Assembly (NCBI GenBank): GCA_964558915.1
Contig: CAZLFV010000035.1
Coordinates: 1-24,508 of the forward strand
Origin: CAZKEW01 sp964558915
GTDB taxonomy: Bacteria > Acidobacteriota > Aminicenantia > Aminicenantales > UBA8522
Direction: 5' to 3'
DNA length: 24,508 bases
The position numbers and the translations under genes are program-made. Numbering within the stretch: the stretch's first letter is position 1; the number at the start of each line of letters is the position of its first letter. This document shows, one piece after another, positions 1-8,028 of the stretch. The notes beneath the pieces are model-generated. The model was not told the DNA's origin, did not search any database, and saw nothing but the letters and a program-made list of their open reading frames with translations.

Positions 1-572
1 TCCAGAGACTGCTGACTAAAGCCGACCATATCCTCATTGGCGGAGCCATGGCCTACACGTTCTTCAAGGCTCAGGGGTATGAGGTGGGAAAGTCTCTGGT
101 CGAGGACGATAAATTGACGCTGGCGCAGGGGATCCTCAGAAAAGCCAAAGAACAGAACGTGCACTTTCTTCTCCCTTTGGACCATCTGCTGGCCACGGGC
201 ATCGACAAAGACGCCCAAACCAAACTGGCCGATTCTTTTCCTTTCCCTGTAGATTGGACAGCCGTTGATATTGGACCAAAAACTGTGGCCGAATATGGCA
301 AAATCATCGCTCCTGCTCAGACGATTTTTTGGAACGGCCCTTTGGGCGTCTTTGAAATAGATAAGTTCTCCCTAGGCACGATCAGAATTGCAGAAGCTGT
401 GGCCGCCTCAAAAGCTGTTTCTATTGTCGGCGGAGGAGATTCCATCGCTGCGGTCGAAAAAGCTGGGGTCAGCAAGAAGATTTCCCACATTTCAACAGGT
501 GGAGGAGCGTCTCTCGAATACCTGGCCAACGAGACGCTTCCAGGGATTGAGGCGCTCGAGGATGAAAAATAG
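1..572 (+). CDS. pgk: Phosphoglycerate kinase, C-terminal half (5' end outside window)
   Basis: This enzyme interconverts 1,3-bisphosphoglycerate plus ADP with 3-phosphoglycerate plus ATP in cytoplasmic glycolysis. The frame is open from the window edge (first full codon at position 3) to the TAG at 570-572, giving 189 residues, about half of the usual 390-400. The visible part matches the C-terminal nucleotide-binding domain. It includes the LIGGAMAYTFFKAQGYEVGK segment, the WNGPLGVFE segment, the GGGDSIAAVEKAG nucleotide loop and the closing HISTGGGASLEYL phosphate-binding motif. The stop overlaps the tpiA start by 11 nt, so the two are translationally coupled in a pgk-tpiA-secG operon. The identification is secure; only the N-terminal domain is missing. 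Confidence 0.97.
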   Translation, partial: QRLLTKADHILIGGAMAYTFFKAQGYEVGKSLVEDDKLTLAQGILRKAKEQNVHFLLPLDHLLATGIDKDAQTKLADSFPFPVDWTAVDIGPKTVAEYGKIIAPAQTIFWNGPLGVFEIDKFSLGTIRIAEAVAASKAVSIVGGGDSIAAVEKAGVSKKISHISTGGGASLEYLANETLPGIEALEDEK

Positions 573-1344
573 ACGTCCGTTTATCGCCGGAAACTGGAAG
601 ATGCACTTGACCCAGTTTGAGGCACGGGCGCTGGCGGCAGCAGTCGACCGAGCCAGCCTAGAGCTCCAGGAAGCTGAATTGGTAGTCGCCCCGCCATTTA
701 CAGCCCTGAGCGAGGTCGGCAGGGTTCTCACAGGCAGCTCGGTTCGTTTGGCCGCGCAAAACCTGTTTTGGGAAGAAAAAGGGGCCTATACAGGGGAAAT
801 CTCGGGCCCGATGCTCAAGGATGCCGGGTGCATTTATGTCATTATCGGACATTCCGAGCGGCGCCAATATTTCCGAGAAACAAATGCGGACGTTAACAAG
901 AAGGTCAAGGCGGCATTGAAATTCGGGCTCCTGCCGATCGTCTGCATCGGCGAATCTCTTGATGAAAGAGAGCGCGGCGAAACCATGGCCAAGGTCTCCA
1001 GTCAGGTTGACGGAGGGCTTGAGGGGATCGACGCCGATGGCTTCACTAAGATTATCATTGCCTATGAGCCGGTCTGGGCTATCGGCACAGGAAAAACAGC
1101 TATCCCTGCCCAGGCCGAGGAAGTCCACGCCTTTATCAGGGAAAAATTGGCCCAAAAATATGGAAATGATTTGGCTGACTGTGCTATAATTCTCTACGGC
1201 GGCTCGGTCAAGCCGGCGAATTCGTTTTCTCTCTTGAGCGAGAAGAACATCGACGGCTTTCTCGTCGGAGGAGCGTCATTGAACGCTGAGTCGTTTATCC
1301 AGATTGCGGGAGAGGCCATCAGGGCTTTTAAGGAAAAAAAGTGA
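562..1344 (+). CDS. tpiA: Triosephosphate isomerase
   Basis: TpiA interconverts dihydroxyacetone phosphate and glyceraldehyde 3-phosphate in glycolysis. The 260-aa product has the normal family length and all catalytic elements. GNWKMH near the N-terminus carries Lys13, IIGHSERR carries the electrophilic His97, and AYEPVWAIGTGKTA carries the base Glu169 and flexible loop 6. LYGGSVKP and GFLVGGASL form the phosphate-binding loops. The frame stays open upstream inside pgk, but the ATG at 562 gives the canonical MKNRRPFIAGNWK start. The gene overlaps pgk by 11 nt and its TGA overlaps the GTG start of secG (GTGA), indicating tight translational coupling. Confidence 0.97.
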   Translation: MKNRRPFIAGNWKMHLTQFEARALAAAVDRASLELQEAELVVAPPFTALSEVGRVLTGSSVRLAAQNLFWEEKGAYTGEISGPMLKDAGCIYVIIGHSERRQYFRETNADVNKKVKAALKFGLLPIVCIGESLDERERGETMAKVSSQVDGGLEGIDADGFTKIIIAYEPVWAIGTGKTAIPAQAEEVHAFIREKLAQKYGNDLADCAIILYGGSVKPANSFSLLSEKNIDGFLVGGASLNAESFIQIAGEAIRAFKEKK

Positions 1345-1763
1345 GCACGTTAATTCTTATTGTCCACATTTTCATTTGCATCATTCTCATTATTGCTGTG
1401 TTGCTTCAGTCCGGCAAGGCGGCTGACCTAGCCGGCGCCTTCGGGGGCGCGGGCAGCCAGACGGCCTTTGGACCCCGGGGAACAGCGACCCTGCTTTCCA
1501 AGGCGACAACAATATGCGCTGTGCTGTTTATGATCACCTCTATGGGACTCTGGATCCTGTCGCTAAAGGGCCAGAAGTCGGTTGTCAGAGGAGAGGAACC
1601 TACAAAACAGGCTGCTCCGGTCTCAACGGACGTGAAAAAAGAAGCCCAGGCTCCTGCGACAGCTCCGGCCACTGAGAAAAAGGAAGAAGCACAGCAACAG
1701 CAGAAGCCGCCTGCTCAGACAGAAACCCAGAAAAAAGAGACTCCGGAAAACCCCAATAAATGA
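1341..1763 (+). CDS. secG: Preprotein translocase subunit SecG
   Basis: SecG is the small accessory subunit of the SecYEG channel in the inner membrane. The 140-aa product has two membrane segments (about residues 3-22 and 55-74). They are joined by the conserved cytoplasmic loop LLQSGKAADLAGAFGGAGSQ and the GPRGTATLLSKAT stretch typical of SecG. The C-terminal third is a low-complexity tail rich in Lys, Glu, Gln, Pro and Ala, longer than in E. coli SecG (110 aa). The start is GTG at 1341, overlapping the tpiA stop. A tRNA-Leu gene begins 6 nt after the stop, so it is probably processed from the same transcript. Confidence 0.93.
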   Translation: MSTLILIVHIFICIILIIAVLLQSGKAADLAGAFGGAGSQTAFGPRGTATLLSKATTICAVLFMITSMGLWILSLKGQKSVVRGEEPTKQAAPVSTDVKKEAQAPATAPATEKKEEAQQQQKPPAQTETQKKETPENPNK

Positions 1764-1769
1764 GTGAAT

Positions 1770-1856
1770 GCCGAAGTGGTGGAATTGGCAGACACGCTAG
1801 CTTGAGGGGCTAGTTCCTGGTATACGGGAGTAGGGGTTCGAGTCCCCTCTTCGGCA
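1770..1856 (+). tRNA. tRNA-Leu (anticodon GAG)
   Basis: The sequence folds as a class II tRNA. The seven-base acceptor stem GCCGAAG/CTTCGGC is closed by discriminator A at 1856. A leucine-type D arm follows, then anticodon stem CTAGC/GCTAG with loop TTGAGGG (anticodon GAG at 1804-1806), a long variable arm, and T arm GGGGTTCGAGTCCCC. CCA is not encoded. It reads CUC/CUU codons. It lies 6 nt behind secG, the same neighbour as leuU in E. coli. Confidence 0.97.
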
Positions 1857-1883
1857 TTTCCCCTTCCCCTCTCACGAGCTTCA

Positions 1884-2327
1884 CTAAGTTCTGCTCGCGA
1901 CCCAGAGTGAAAAATCGGCTTCCGGCATAGCTCCGCTTATCCGGCCCCGCTCTGCTCCCTTAAAAACGACGACAAAAGTCGGCACAGCTTGGATTCCAAA
2001 ACTCGCGGACAGCTCGGGATTTTGATCGGTGTTGAGCCTCACCACCATGATTTCTCCTGCCCTTCTCTTGGCCAGACGCTCCACGAGCGGGTGCATCATC
2101 ATGCAAGGACCGCATGTCGGCGAATAGAAGTCAAGAAGGATCGGCAGGCTGGCGCTGTAAAGCCAGTTGTATATCGAGCCAGGAGGAGGTTCGACCACTG
2201 TGCCGGGCGTGGGCAATGGATTCTTGCATCGGCCGCAAACAACTGTTTTACGGGCAGCATCCAGAGGATAATTGTTTGTCGCTCCGCAGTGGACGCAGCT
2301 CACACGCACTTTTTCGGATGAGGGCAT
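1884..2327 (-). CDS. trxC: Thioredoxin 2 family protein with N-terminal zinc ribbon
   Basis: This is a cytoplasmic thiol-disulfide oxidoreductase of the TrxC type. The 147-aa product begins with a zinc ribbon (C11-C14 and C31-C34) and continues into a thioredoxin fold with redox motif CGPC at residues 72-75 and the cis-proline loop QAVPTF around residue 116. Length and architecture fit TrxC (139 aa in E. coli). The residue before the first active-site Cys is Thr, not the usual Trp, which may shift its redox potential (inference). There is no signal peptide. The gene starts 24 nt after the tricorn-like protease on the same strand and is probably co-transcribed. It is convergent with the pgk-secG-tRNA unit. 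Confidence 0.88.
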   Translation of the reverse strand: MPSSEKVRVSCVHCGATNNYPLDAARKTVVCGRCKNPLPTPGTVVEPPPGSIYNWLYSASLPILLDFYSPTCGPCMMMHPLVERLAKRRAGEIMVVRLNTDQNPELSASFGIQAVPTFVVVFKGAERGRISGAMPEADFSLWVASRT

Positions 2328-2351
2328 GCCGATATTTCCTTCAGTTCCTAG

Positions 2352-5300
2352 TTACTTAATTTTCACAGGATAAGGCGGTATCGGAGGCAGCCTAAACTCC
2401 TTGGTCTTGAGCTCTTCCAGGATGACTTCAATGGCCTTGTTGAGCTGCTCGTCGATGCCCTCGTATTCCTTGGCCGGGTCATTATCCACATAGATATCCG
2501 GCTCGACACCAGTGCCTTCGATAATCCACCCTTTTCCTTCTTCGCTGTAAGGGGCAAACTCGGGCCTAAAAAGCTGGCCGCCGTCCAGGAGCGGCAGCGG
2601 GTTGCGGATTCCGACCGTGCCTCCCCAGGTTCTCTTCCCGATGACCTTGCCAAGTTTATACTTTTTGAATCGGTACGGGAAAATGTCGCCGTCGGAAGCG
2701 GAGAACTCGTTGATCAGGCAGACCTTGGGCCCGATAAACAGTCCATCAGGGTCCGGACGGGCTGCCGTGTTGCGGGCCATTTCCATCATGGCGATCTCGC
2801 GGCGGAGCCTTTCGATGATCATGGGCGAGACGTTGCCGCCCCCGTTGCCACGGACGTCGATGATCAGGGCTTTTTTCTGAAGCTGGGGATAATAATGTTT
2901 CACAAATTCGTTTAGACCGGGAACGCCCATATCAGGGATATGGATGTAGCCGACCTTGCCGCCGGTGGCCTTGTCCACCTTCTCGATATTCTCCTCGACC
3001 CAGGTGTAATAATAGAGATCATTCTCGCTTTCAATCGGAATGACCACAACGTCGCGGCTTCCCTTCTCTTCGGGCCGGGAGTTGACCTTGAGCGAAACCT
3101 GCTTTCCAACAGTGTTATAGAGCGCCTCATATAGATCGGCCATTTTGCTCGTAGGCACGCCGTTAACGGCGATGAGGTATTCGCCCTCTTTAATGTTCAC
3201 GCCGAGCTCTGTCAGAGGAGAGCGCAGGGAACCGTCCCAATTCTGGCCTTTTAGAATCTTCTTGATTTTATAGAACCCGGTTTGAGTATCCCTTTCAAAT
3301 TGGGCGCCCAGCATCCCCACCTTGAGCTTCGCCGCGCGAGGCATGTCTCCCCCGCCAACATAGGTGTGGCCGATGTTGAGCTCCCCGATTAATTCGCCTA
3401 TGACATAGGTCAGGTCCGCCCGATGGTTAACGGCTTGGGCCAAGGGCAGATACCGGAGCTTCATGGCTTCCCAGTCCACCCCGTGCATGTTGGGCGCATA
3501 GAAAAAGTACTTCATCTGGCGCCAGCATTCCTCATAAATCTGGTCCCATTCTGCCCTCAAGTCGAGGTTGACTTCCATTTGAGAAAGGTCTAGTTTTTCT
3601 TCGATTTTGACCGGGGCCTTGGGAAGGTCAATGATAGCAAATGACTTATCCTTCAGAACGAGCATTTTTTTCTGGTCCGAAGAAATCTCGAAACCGTTGA
3701 TGTTCCCGAGGTCTTCCTCTTTCCTTTCCGCAAGGTTATAAAGTTTCAAGGACGGTTGCCTGCCTCTGTCCCCATATTTCAGGTAGTAGATGCTGTCCCC
3801 CACAGAAACGATGCTCCTATAGTTGGCGACTTCTATAGGGACTCCGATAATGCGGGACTTCAACCCCTCCGAGTCGACTTTAACGATAACTTCCTTTTTA
3901 AGTTCAGCCGGCTTGCCCTCCTCGGGTTTGGAGGGTTCTTTTTTCGCTTTTGCCTCTGCAGCAGCGTGCTTTTCTGGCTCTTTTTTGACCTCCACCTCGT
4001 CGCTCTTCGGCTCAAACGGTGATTTTATGTCTGCGGCGAGCGTCACAAGGTAGATTCTCGACATGGCCAGATAAGCGTAATTGAACTCCACGCGGCTATA
4101 GATGGGGTTGAAATCCCTGTCCGAGACGAAAAAGAGGTATTTTCCGTCGCTGCTGAAGCTCGGCTCGTAGGAATTATACCAGCCGTCTGTGACTTCATGA
4201 GTTACTTTGGAGTCCAGAGAGTAGAGGTAGATCTTGGGCATGCCCTCTTTTTCAGGCTTGGAATAGGCGACCCAGCGGCTGTCGGGCGACCAGGCATAGT
4301 CACTGATTTCAAAAGCTTCAGCCTGGGCAACTGTGACGGTTTCCTTTTTCTCGACATCAACATAATTCAACCGCAGGAGCTTATCGCTCCAGAGGATTTT
4401 TTTGCAGTCCGGCGACCAGTAAATCTGGTATTTGTACGTGTCCGCGTTCTTGGTGAGCTGCTGAGCTTCCCCCTGTCCGTCCTGGGGCATGATGTAAATT
4501 TCATCCTCGCCGGTGCGGTCGGAAATATAAGCAATCCATTTGCCGTCGGGCGACCACTTGGAGTTGCGCTCATGAATCCCGGGCGAGTGGGTGAGATTGC
4601 GTGTATTTCCGTATTTGACGGGGACGGTGAACATATCTCCCCTGGCGCCGAACAGGCCGCGCTTGCCGTCTGGAGAAATTTCGAAATTCGTCACCTCCTC
4701 GCTGACTTTCTTAATCCTGGCACGACCCATAATTTTATCGTCGGCAATAATGATGGGCACTTTTGTTGCCTGCTCGGAGGCGAGGTCGAAGCGGTAGATA
4801 TAGCCGCCGTTCTCGAACACGATGGCCTTGGGACCGAGAGACGGGAATTTGATATCAAATTCAGCGAAGTTGGTGAGCTTTCTTGTCTCTTTGGAGCGAA
4901 GGTCATAGACATAAAGGTTCACCCGTTTATTTTCATCCCGGTCGGAGACAAAATAGATCTTCTCTCCGCTCCACATCGGGATGATGTCGAGGGCCGGATT
5001 ATTGGTGATGTTTTCAATTTTCTTTGTCTCAAAATTATAAATCCAGACGTCGTCGGCCATGCCGCCGCGGTAGCGCTTCCAGGTGCGGAATTCACGGAAA
5101 ACGCGGTTGTACGCAAGCTTCTTATCATCCGGAGAAAACGAGCAAAACCCGCCGCGTGGAAGGGGAAGCTCGACCGGAGTCCCGCCAGCTGCAGGAACCA
5201 GGAAGAGTTGACCTATAAAAGCATCCCACTCTCTCATCCGTGAGCGGAACACGATGTTCTTGCCGTCATTGGTCCAACCCATGACTAGGTTATTCGGGCC

Positions 5301-5666
5301 CATGCGGTCGGAAACGTCATCACGGCCAAGAGATGGCGTGTGCGTCAGCCGTTTCGGGGTGCCTCCCTCGGCCGGAATAAGATAGACCTCACGATTGCCA
5401 TCATATTCGCCTGTAAATGCGATATTCTTGCCGTCGGGCGAAAAACGGGCGAACATCTCGTAGCCGTCGTAATAGGATGTCAGCTTGCGAGCGACTCCGC
5501 CGGAAACCGGCACCGTATAGAGGTCGCCGGCATAGCTGAAGACAACTTGGTCTCGAGAGATGGCCGGGAACCTGAGGACACGCGCCTCCTGCTGGGCATA
5601 AAACGGAACGGAAAATAGGAAGAGAAGCAGAAGAATTCCTAGGCTCATTCTCATGATTGTTTTCAT
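2352..5666 (-). CDS. Exported tricorn-type protease (WD40-like propeller, PDZ, S41 peptidase)
   Basis: The predicted 1104-aa protein matches the tricorn architecture. It starts with a signal peptide (cleavage near FYA/QQ, residue 24). Beta-propeller repeats with FSPDGK/WSPDGK-type motifs fill roughly residues 25-600, interrupted near 570-610 by a Lys/Glu/Pro/Ala-rich linker. A PDZ domain lies at about 780-870. The C-terminal S41 peptidase has RGNGGGN and the nucleophile serine in SASDGD (about residue 990); a His lies in IGHTYVGGG (about 766). Archaeal tricorn cuts peptides released by the proteasome in the cytosol, but the signal peptide places this homologue outside the inner membrane. The frame is open 60 codons upstream, but the ATG at 5666 follows AGGAGG and yields the signal peptide, and the longer version would overlap the alkD-like gene. 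Confidence 0.92.
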   Translation of the reverse strand: MKTIMRMSLGILLLLFLFSVPFYAQQEARVLRFPAISRDQVVFSYAGDLYTVPVSGGVARKLTSYYDGYEMFARFSPDGKNIAFTGEYDGNREVYLIPAEGGTPKRLTHTPSLGRDDVSDRMGPNNLVMGWTNDGKNIVFRSRMREWDAFIGQLFLVPAAGGTPVELPLPRGGFCSFSPDDKKLAYNRVFREFRTWKRYRGGMADDVWIYNFETKKIENITNNPALDIIPMWSGEKIYFVSDRDENKRVNLYVYDLRSKETRKLTNFAEFDIKFPSLGPKAIVFENGGYIYRFDLASEQATKVPIIIADDKIMGRARIKKVSEEVTNFEISPDGKRGLFGARGDMFTVPVKYGNTRNLTHSPGIHERNSKWSPDGKWIAYISDRTGEDEIYIMPQDGQGEAQQLTKNADTYKYQIYWSPDCKKILWSDKLLRLNYVDVEKKETVTVAQAEAFEISDYAWSPDSRWVAYSKPEKEGMPKIYLYSLDSKVTHEVTDGWYNSYEPSFSSDGKYLFFVSDRDFNPIYSRVEFNYAYLAMSRIYLVTLAADIKSPFEPKSDEVEVKKEPEKHAAAEAKAKKEPSKPEEGKPAELKKEVIVKVDSEGLKSRIIGVPIEVANYRSIVSVGDSIYYLKYGDRGRQPSLKLYNLAERKEEDLGNINGFEISSDQKKMLVLKDKSFAIIDLPKAPVKIEEKLDLSQMEVNLDLRAEWDQIYEECWRQMKYFFYAPNMHGVDWEAMKLRYLPLAQAVNHRADLTYVIGELIGELNIGHTYVGGGDMPRAAKLKVGMLGAQFERDTQTGFYKIKKILKGQNWDGSLRSPLTELGVNIKEGEYLIAVNGVPTSKMADLYEALYNTVGKQVSLKVNSRPEEKGSRDVVVIPIESENDLYYYTWVEENIEKVDKATGGKVGYIHIPDMGVPGLNEFVKHYYPQLQKKALIIDVRGNGGGNVSPMIIERLRREIAMMEMARNTAARPDPDGLFIGPKVCLINEFSASDGDIFPYRFKKYKLGKVIGKRTWGGTVGIRNPLPLLDGGQLFRPEFAPYSEEGKGWIIEGTGVEPDIYVDNDPAKEYEGIDEQLNKAIEVILEELKTKEFRLPPIPPYPVKIK

Positions 5667-5713
5667 CGGACCTCCTGGATTAAGAAAAAGAATATACTTA
5701 GTCCGAGCTAGCA

Positions 5714-5742
5714 AATATAACATACGCAAATCCGGCACACAA
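5714..5742 (-). promoter_or_regulatory. Candidate sigma70 promoter of the tricorn-like gene
   Basis: On the minus strand, TTGTGT (5737-5742) is followed by a 17-nt spacer and TATATT (5714-5719), about 50 nt upstream of the ATG at 5666. The -10 box is 5/6 of consensus and the -35 box 3/6. This suggests the protease and trxC are transcribed separately from the alkD-like gene upstream. Confidence 0.45.
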
Positions 5743-5775
5743 GTTTTCGTCTTGGACTGTAAGCGTCTCCTGGGT

Positions 5776-6528
5776 TTAAGGACTGTTCTTTTTTGTGGCG
5801 AGGAGAATGGCCTTTCTTTTTTTCTCGTCGAACCGTTCGATGGCATAGCGAAGCGTCGTTCTTGGGATGGCTGGACCGTGTTTGAGAAGAAATTTCTCCA
5901 GCCTCTCTAGGTCCGCCTTCCCGGCTTCCCGGAGCAGCCATCCGTTGGCTTTTTGAATAAGGTCATCTATGTCGCCGAAATGAGAGGCGGATATCCCGTA
6001 GATTGGATCGAGGAATTCCCCTTTGCGAGCGAATTTGATGAATGAGACAAGGCTGGCGCGCCTGACCCACCGGTTTGGACATTTCGCCCAGGCCTTGATC
6101 TCTTCCATGAGCCCTGGATATTTTCGGAGCAACGAGCCCATAGAATCGGGACAAAGCACATCGACGGCCGCCCAATTATTCAGATTATTCGCCTCCAGCC
6201 AGCCCTTGATTTTCGGGAACAGAGACTTGGGAAAATCGTTTTTGTATTTTTCGAGAAGGAGAATTGCGAGAGCCTTAGCCTCGTGGTATGGATTTGGCAA
6301 CAAAATGTCGCAAAGCTCTATGGCGTCCTCAACGCTCCAAACACCTTTGACAATTTGATACATCTCCTTGGCCAGGTCCCTCACTTGGGCGGAGGTCAGG
6401 CCGTAACATTGGAACGCTTCCTTGAAATATCTCTGCGCGCCCTCTGCTCTGACCGGGTCGGCCAGTTTTTTTAGACTCTGGATTAAAAGATTCGCAATCT
6501 GTTTCGGAGTCTTTTCTTGTGATTTCAT
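5776..6528 (-). CDS. AlkD-like DNA alkylation repair enzyme (HEAT-like repeats)
   Basis: The AlkD family are DNA glycosylases made of HEAT-like helical repeats that release alkylated purines without base flipping. The 250-aa, all-helical product has the expected length and family signatures. NNWAAVDVLC carries Trp119 and Asp123, with the same W-x3-D spacing as the catalytic pair of B. cereus AlkD. NRWVRRASL follows at 152-160 and KANGWLLREAGK around 193-204, with the conserved Trp197. No signal peptide is present. The gene lies 24 nt after the 442-aa gene on the same strand, so the two probably share a promoter. Activity on a particular lesion cannot be read from sequence. Confidence 0.88.
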   Translation of the reverse strand: MKSQEKTPKQIANLLIQSLKKLADPVRAEGAQRYFKEAFQCYGLTSAQVRDLAKEMYQIVKGVWSVEDAIELCDILLPNPYHEAKALAILLLEKYKNDFPKSLFPKIKGWLEANNLNNWAAVDVLCPDSMGSLLRKYPGLMEEIKAWAKCPNRWVRRASLVSFIKFARKGEFLDPIYGISASHFGDIDDLIQKANGWLLREAGKADLERLEKFLLKHGPAIPRTTLRYAIERFDEKKRKAILLATKKNSP

Positions 6529-6551
6529 TCGAGGTCAGGACGAAAGGCGAA

Positions 6552-7880
6552 TCAATAATCAAAGATGATGAGACCAACTTTGCTTTTCATCTGCTCACGA
6601 ATGTCTTCTTTGGTGAGCTTCTTCTCTTTCTCTGCCTTGATAGCCTTGAAAAGCTCATAGGTCGAAAGGAGCCCGTTTCCATCCTTGGCCGCCTCGTCGA
6701 TTTGCTCTTGGGTAAAGGGAATGTCCCTGAGTCTGGCCTCGGCCTCATGAAAATAGTTGCCGATGAGGATGGCCTTCATCTTGGTGTTGTCGAACTCCTG
6801 CATCCTTCTGCCCTTGTATCTTTGGAGAAGCAGGCAGTCTTCATCGGTGGCACCGCCCTTTCCGCTGGTTACGGTTATCAGGATGAGCGGGATTGACCGG
6901 ATCAGCTCTTCAACCAGCTTATCGTTTTCATCCAATAGCCAGATATCCTCTTCCTTAACCCGGATGACACGCTTCCAGTATTCATCCACATCAACGACAT
7001 TGAGCCAGTTGACGTATTTGAGCGCCCGGATGATAGCCTGCCGGAGGTCTGACCCTTGCGCGACAAGCAGTCTATTGAAGGGCTCTTGCTCGCTGCTCCT
7101 GATCTCTTCGATCTGGTCTTCCAGCTTGAGCATAATTTTACGGTGCCTCTCGTTTTCCTCTTCCATCTGTTTGTAGACCTCCAGGAGCCCGGGGAAGACG
7201 TATTCTGAGGAATCCAGCCAGTTTTTTTGTTCCTGGATAAAAAAATGGGGCGATATTTTTGGCAGCACCTGATCCAGGAGTAGCTCTGCAACCTCGATAT
7301 TCTTTTCCTCAAACCAGGGAAGCAGAAGATAGAAGCCCTGGCCTTTTCTCAAGAGGACCGAGACCGGATAGTTCCTGTGGCTTTCCGCCAAGACCTGCAA
7401 TTCAGCATCATAGGGAGGTTCGACCTCCTTCAAGTCGAGTGTTTTGCCCAGCGCATTCTGCACCTGGAATAACTCGTGAGAATAACAAATGTGCTGTTTG
7501 AACCGGCTGAACACGATGCTAAACGGGTTGTCTTTGCTCTCGATGATTTTGTCCGGGAGGTTATTCTCCTCGAATTTCAACCCGGGGATATGGCCGATGA
7601 TATTGGTGAGATGATACTCCCGGCAACCTCCCACAAAACAAATTATGGCGCCGCCATCGGCAACGATATTCTCGAAATTTTCGCTGTCCCCGACATGCAG
7701 CCCGGTTCCGTAGTCGGTCAGGTTGACTTGATAGAAGACAAGGCGGCAATCTTGAGGCGGGACAAGGCGTTCGACCTTCCCCGTTTTCCAGTTGGTTTGT
7801 TTGAATTCGACATCATATTTCTTATCTAGCAGATATTTATAATCCGTTTCGTCGAAGTCCAGCAAAAGTATTTCGGCCAT
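6552..7880 (-). CDS. Uncharacterised 442-aa protein: alpha/beta N-domain, coiled coil, degenerate PD-(D/E)XK-like C-domain
   Basis: I do not recognise this protein as a named family. Residues 1-225 look like an alpha/beta domain, starting with a beta strand MAEILLLDFD and containing a glycine-rich turn (IVADGGAIICFVGG), perhaps glutamine-amidotransferase-like. Residues 232-268 are a charged coiled coil. Residues 270-415 follow the layout of restriction-endonuclease-like domains: LLVAQGSDLRQAIIRALKYV, then EDIWLLD, a hydrophobic strand, LLQRYKGRR, and AILIGNYF before a closing helix. The strand that should carry the catalytic ExK reads ILITVTSGKGG, so those residues appear to be replaced by Thr336 and Thr338. 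The ATG at 7880 is chosen because AGGA lies 6 nt upstream; a TTG two codons earlier has no spacing. It is likely co-transcribed with the alkD-like gene. A DNA-linked role is only a guess. Confidence 0.8.
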   Translation of the reverse strand: MAEILLLDFDETDYKYLLDKKYDVEFKQTNWKTGKVERLVPPQDCRLVFYQVNLTDYGTGLHVGDSENFENIVADGGAIICFVGGCREYHLTNIIGHIPGLKFEENNLPDKIIESKDNPFSIVFSRFKQHICYSHELFQVQNALGKTLDLKEVEPPYDAELQVLAESHRNYPVSVLLRKGQGFYLLLPWFEEKNIEVAELLLDQVLPKISPHFFIQEQKNWLDSSEYVFPGLLEVYKQMEEENERHRKIMLKLEDQIEEIRSSEQEPFNRLLVAQGSDLRQAIIRALKYVNWLNVVDVDEYWKRVIRVKEEDIWLLDENDKLVEELIRSIPLILITVTSGKGGATDEDCLLLQRYKGRRMQEFDNTKMKAILIGNYFHEAEARLRDIPFTQEQIDEAAKDGNGLLSTYELFKAIKAEKEKKLTKEDIREQMKSKVGLIIFDY

Positions 7881-7924
7881 GGGCAATCCTCGTTATTGAA
7901 TCAGACTTTGAATCACCTGAGTGA

Positions 7925-7953
7925 TATATAGCCAAAACTCATCGATTAGTCAA
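7925..7953 (-). promoter_or_regulatory. Strong candidate sigma70 promoter for the 442-aa/alkD-like unit
   Basis: On the minus strand, TTGACT (7948-7953), a 17-nt spacer and TATATA (7925-7930) precede the ATG at 7880 by about 45 nt. Both boxes are 5/6 of consensus. A palindrome overlaps the -35 box. Confidence 0.6.
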
Positions 7954-7960
7954 TCGATCA
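7939..7960. promoter_or_regulatory. Inverted repeat overlapping the -35 box (possible operator)
   Basis: The arms TCATCGATT (7939-7947) and AATCGATCA (7952-7960) are inverted repeats matching at 8 of 9 positions around the centre agtc. The palindrome covers the -35 box of the minus-strand promoter and lies about 70-90 nt upstream of the plus-strand gene at 8029, so one protein could affect both units. A direct repeat TTGAATCA at 7896-7903 and 7908-7915 lies between this promoter and the ATG. Confidence 0.4.
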
Positions 7961-8028
7961 ATTTATCCGGAAAACCTTTGCGCCGAGCCCTGTTTCCCGA
8001 TACAATACTTCTGATCAAGGCCGTGCGC

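Noticed and set aside
658..1155. 165-codon minus-strand open frame
   Set aside because: Antisense to tpiA, which is complete with all catalytic residues; no independent support.
4197..5243. 348-codon plus-strand open frame
   Set aside because: It lies entirely antisense to the tricorn-like gene, whose protein has clear domains; the antisense product has no recognisable motif or ribosome binding site and is a shadow frame.
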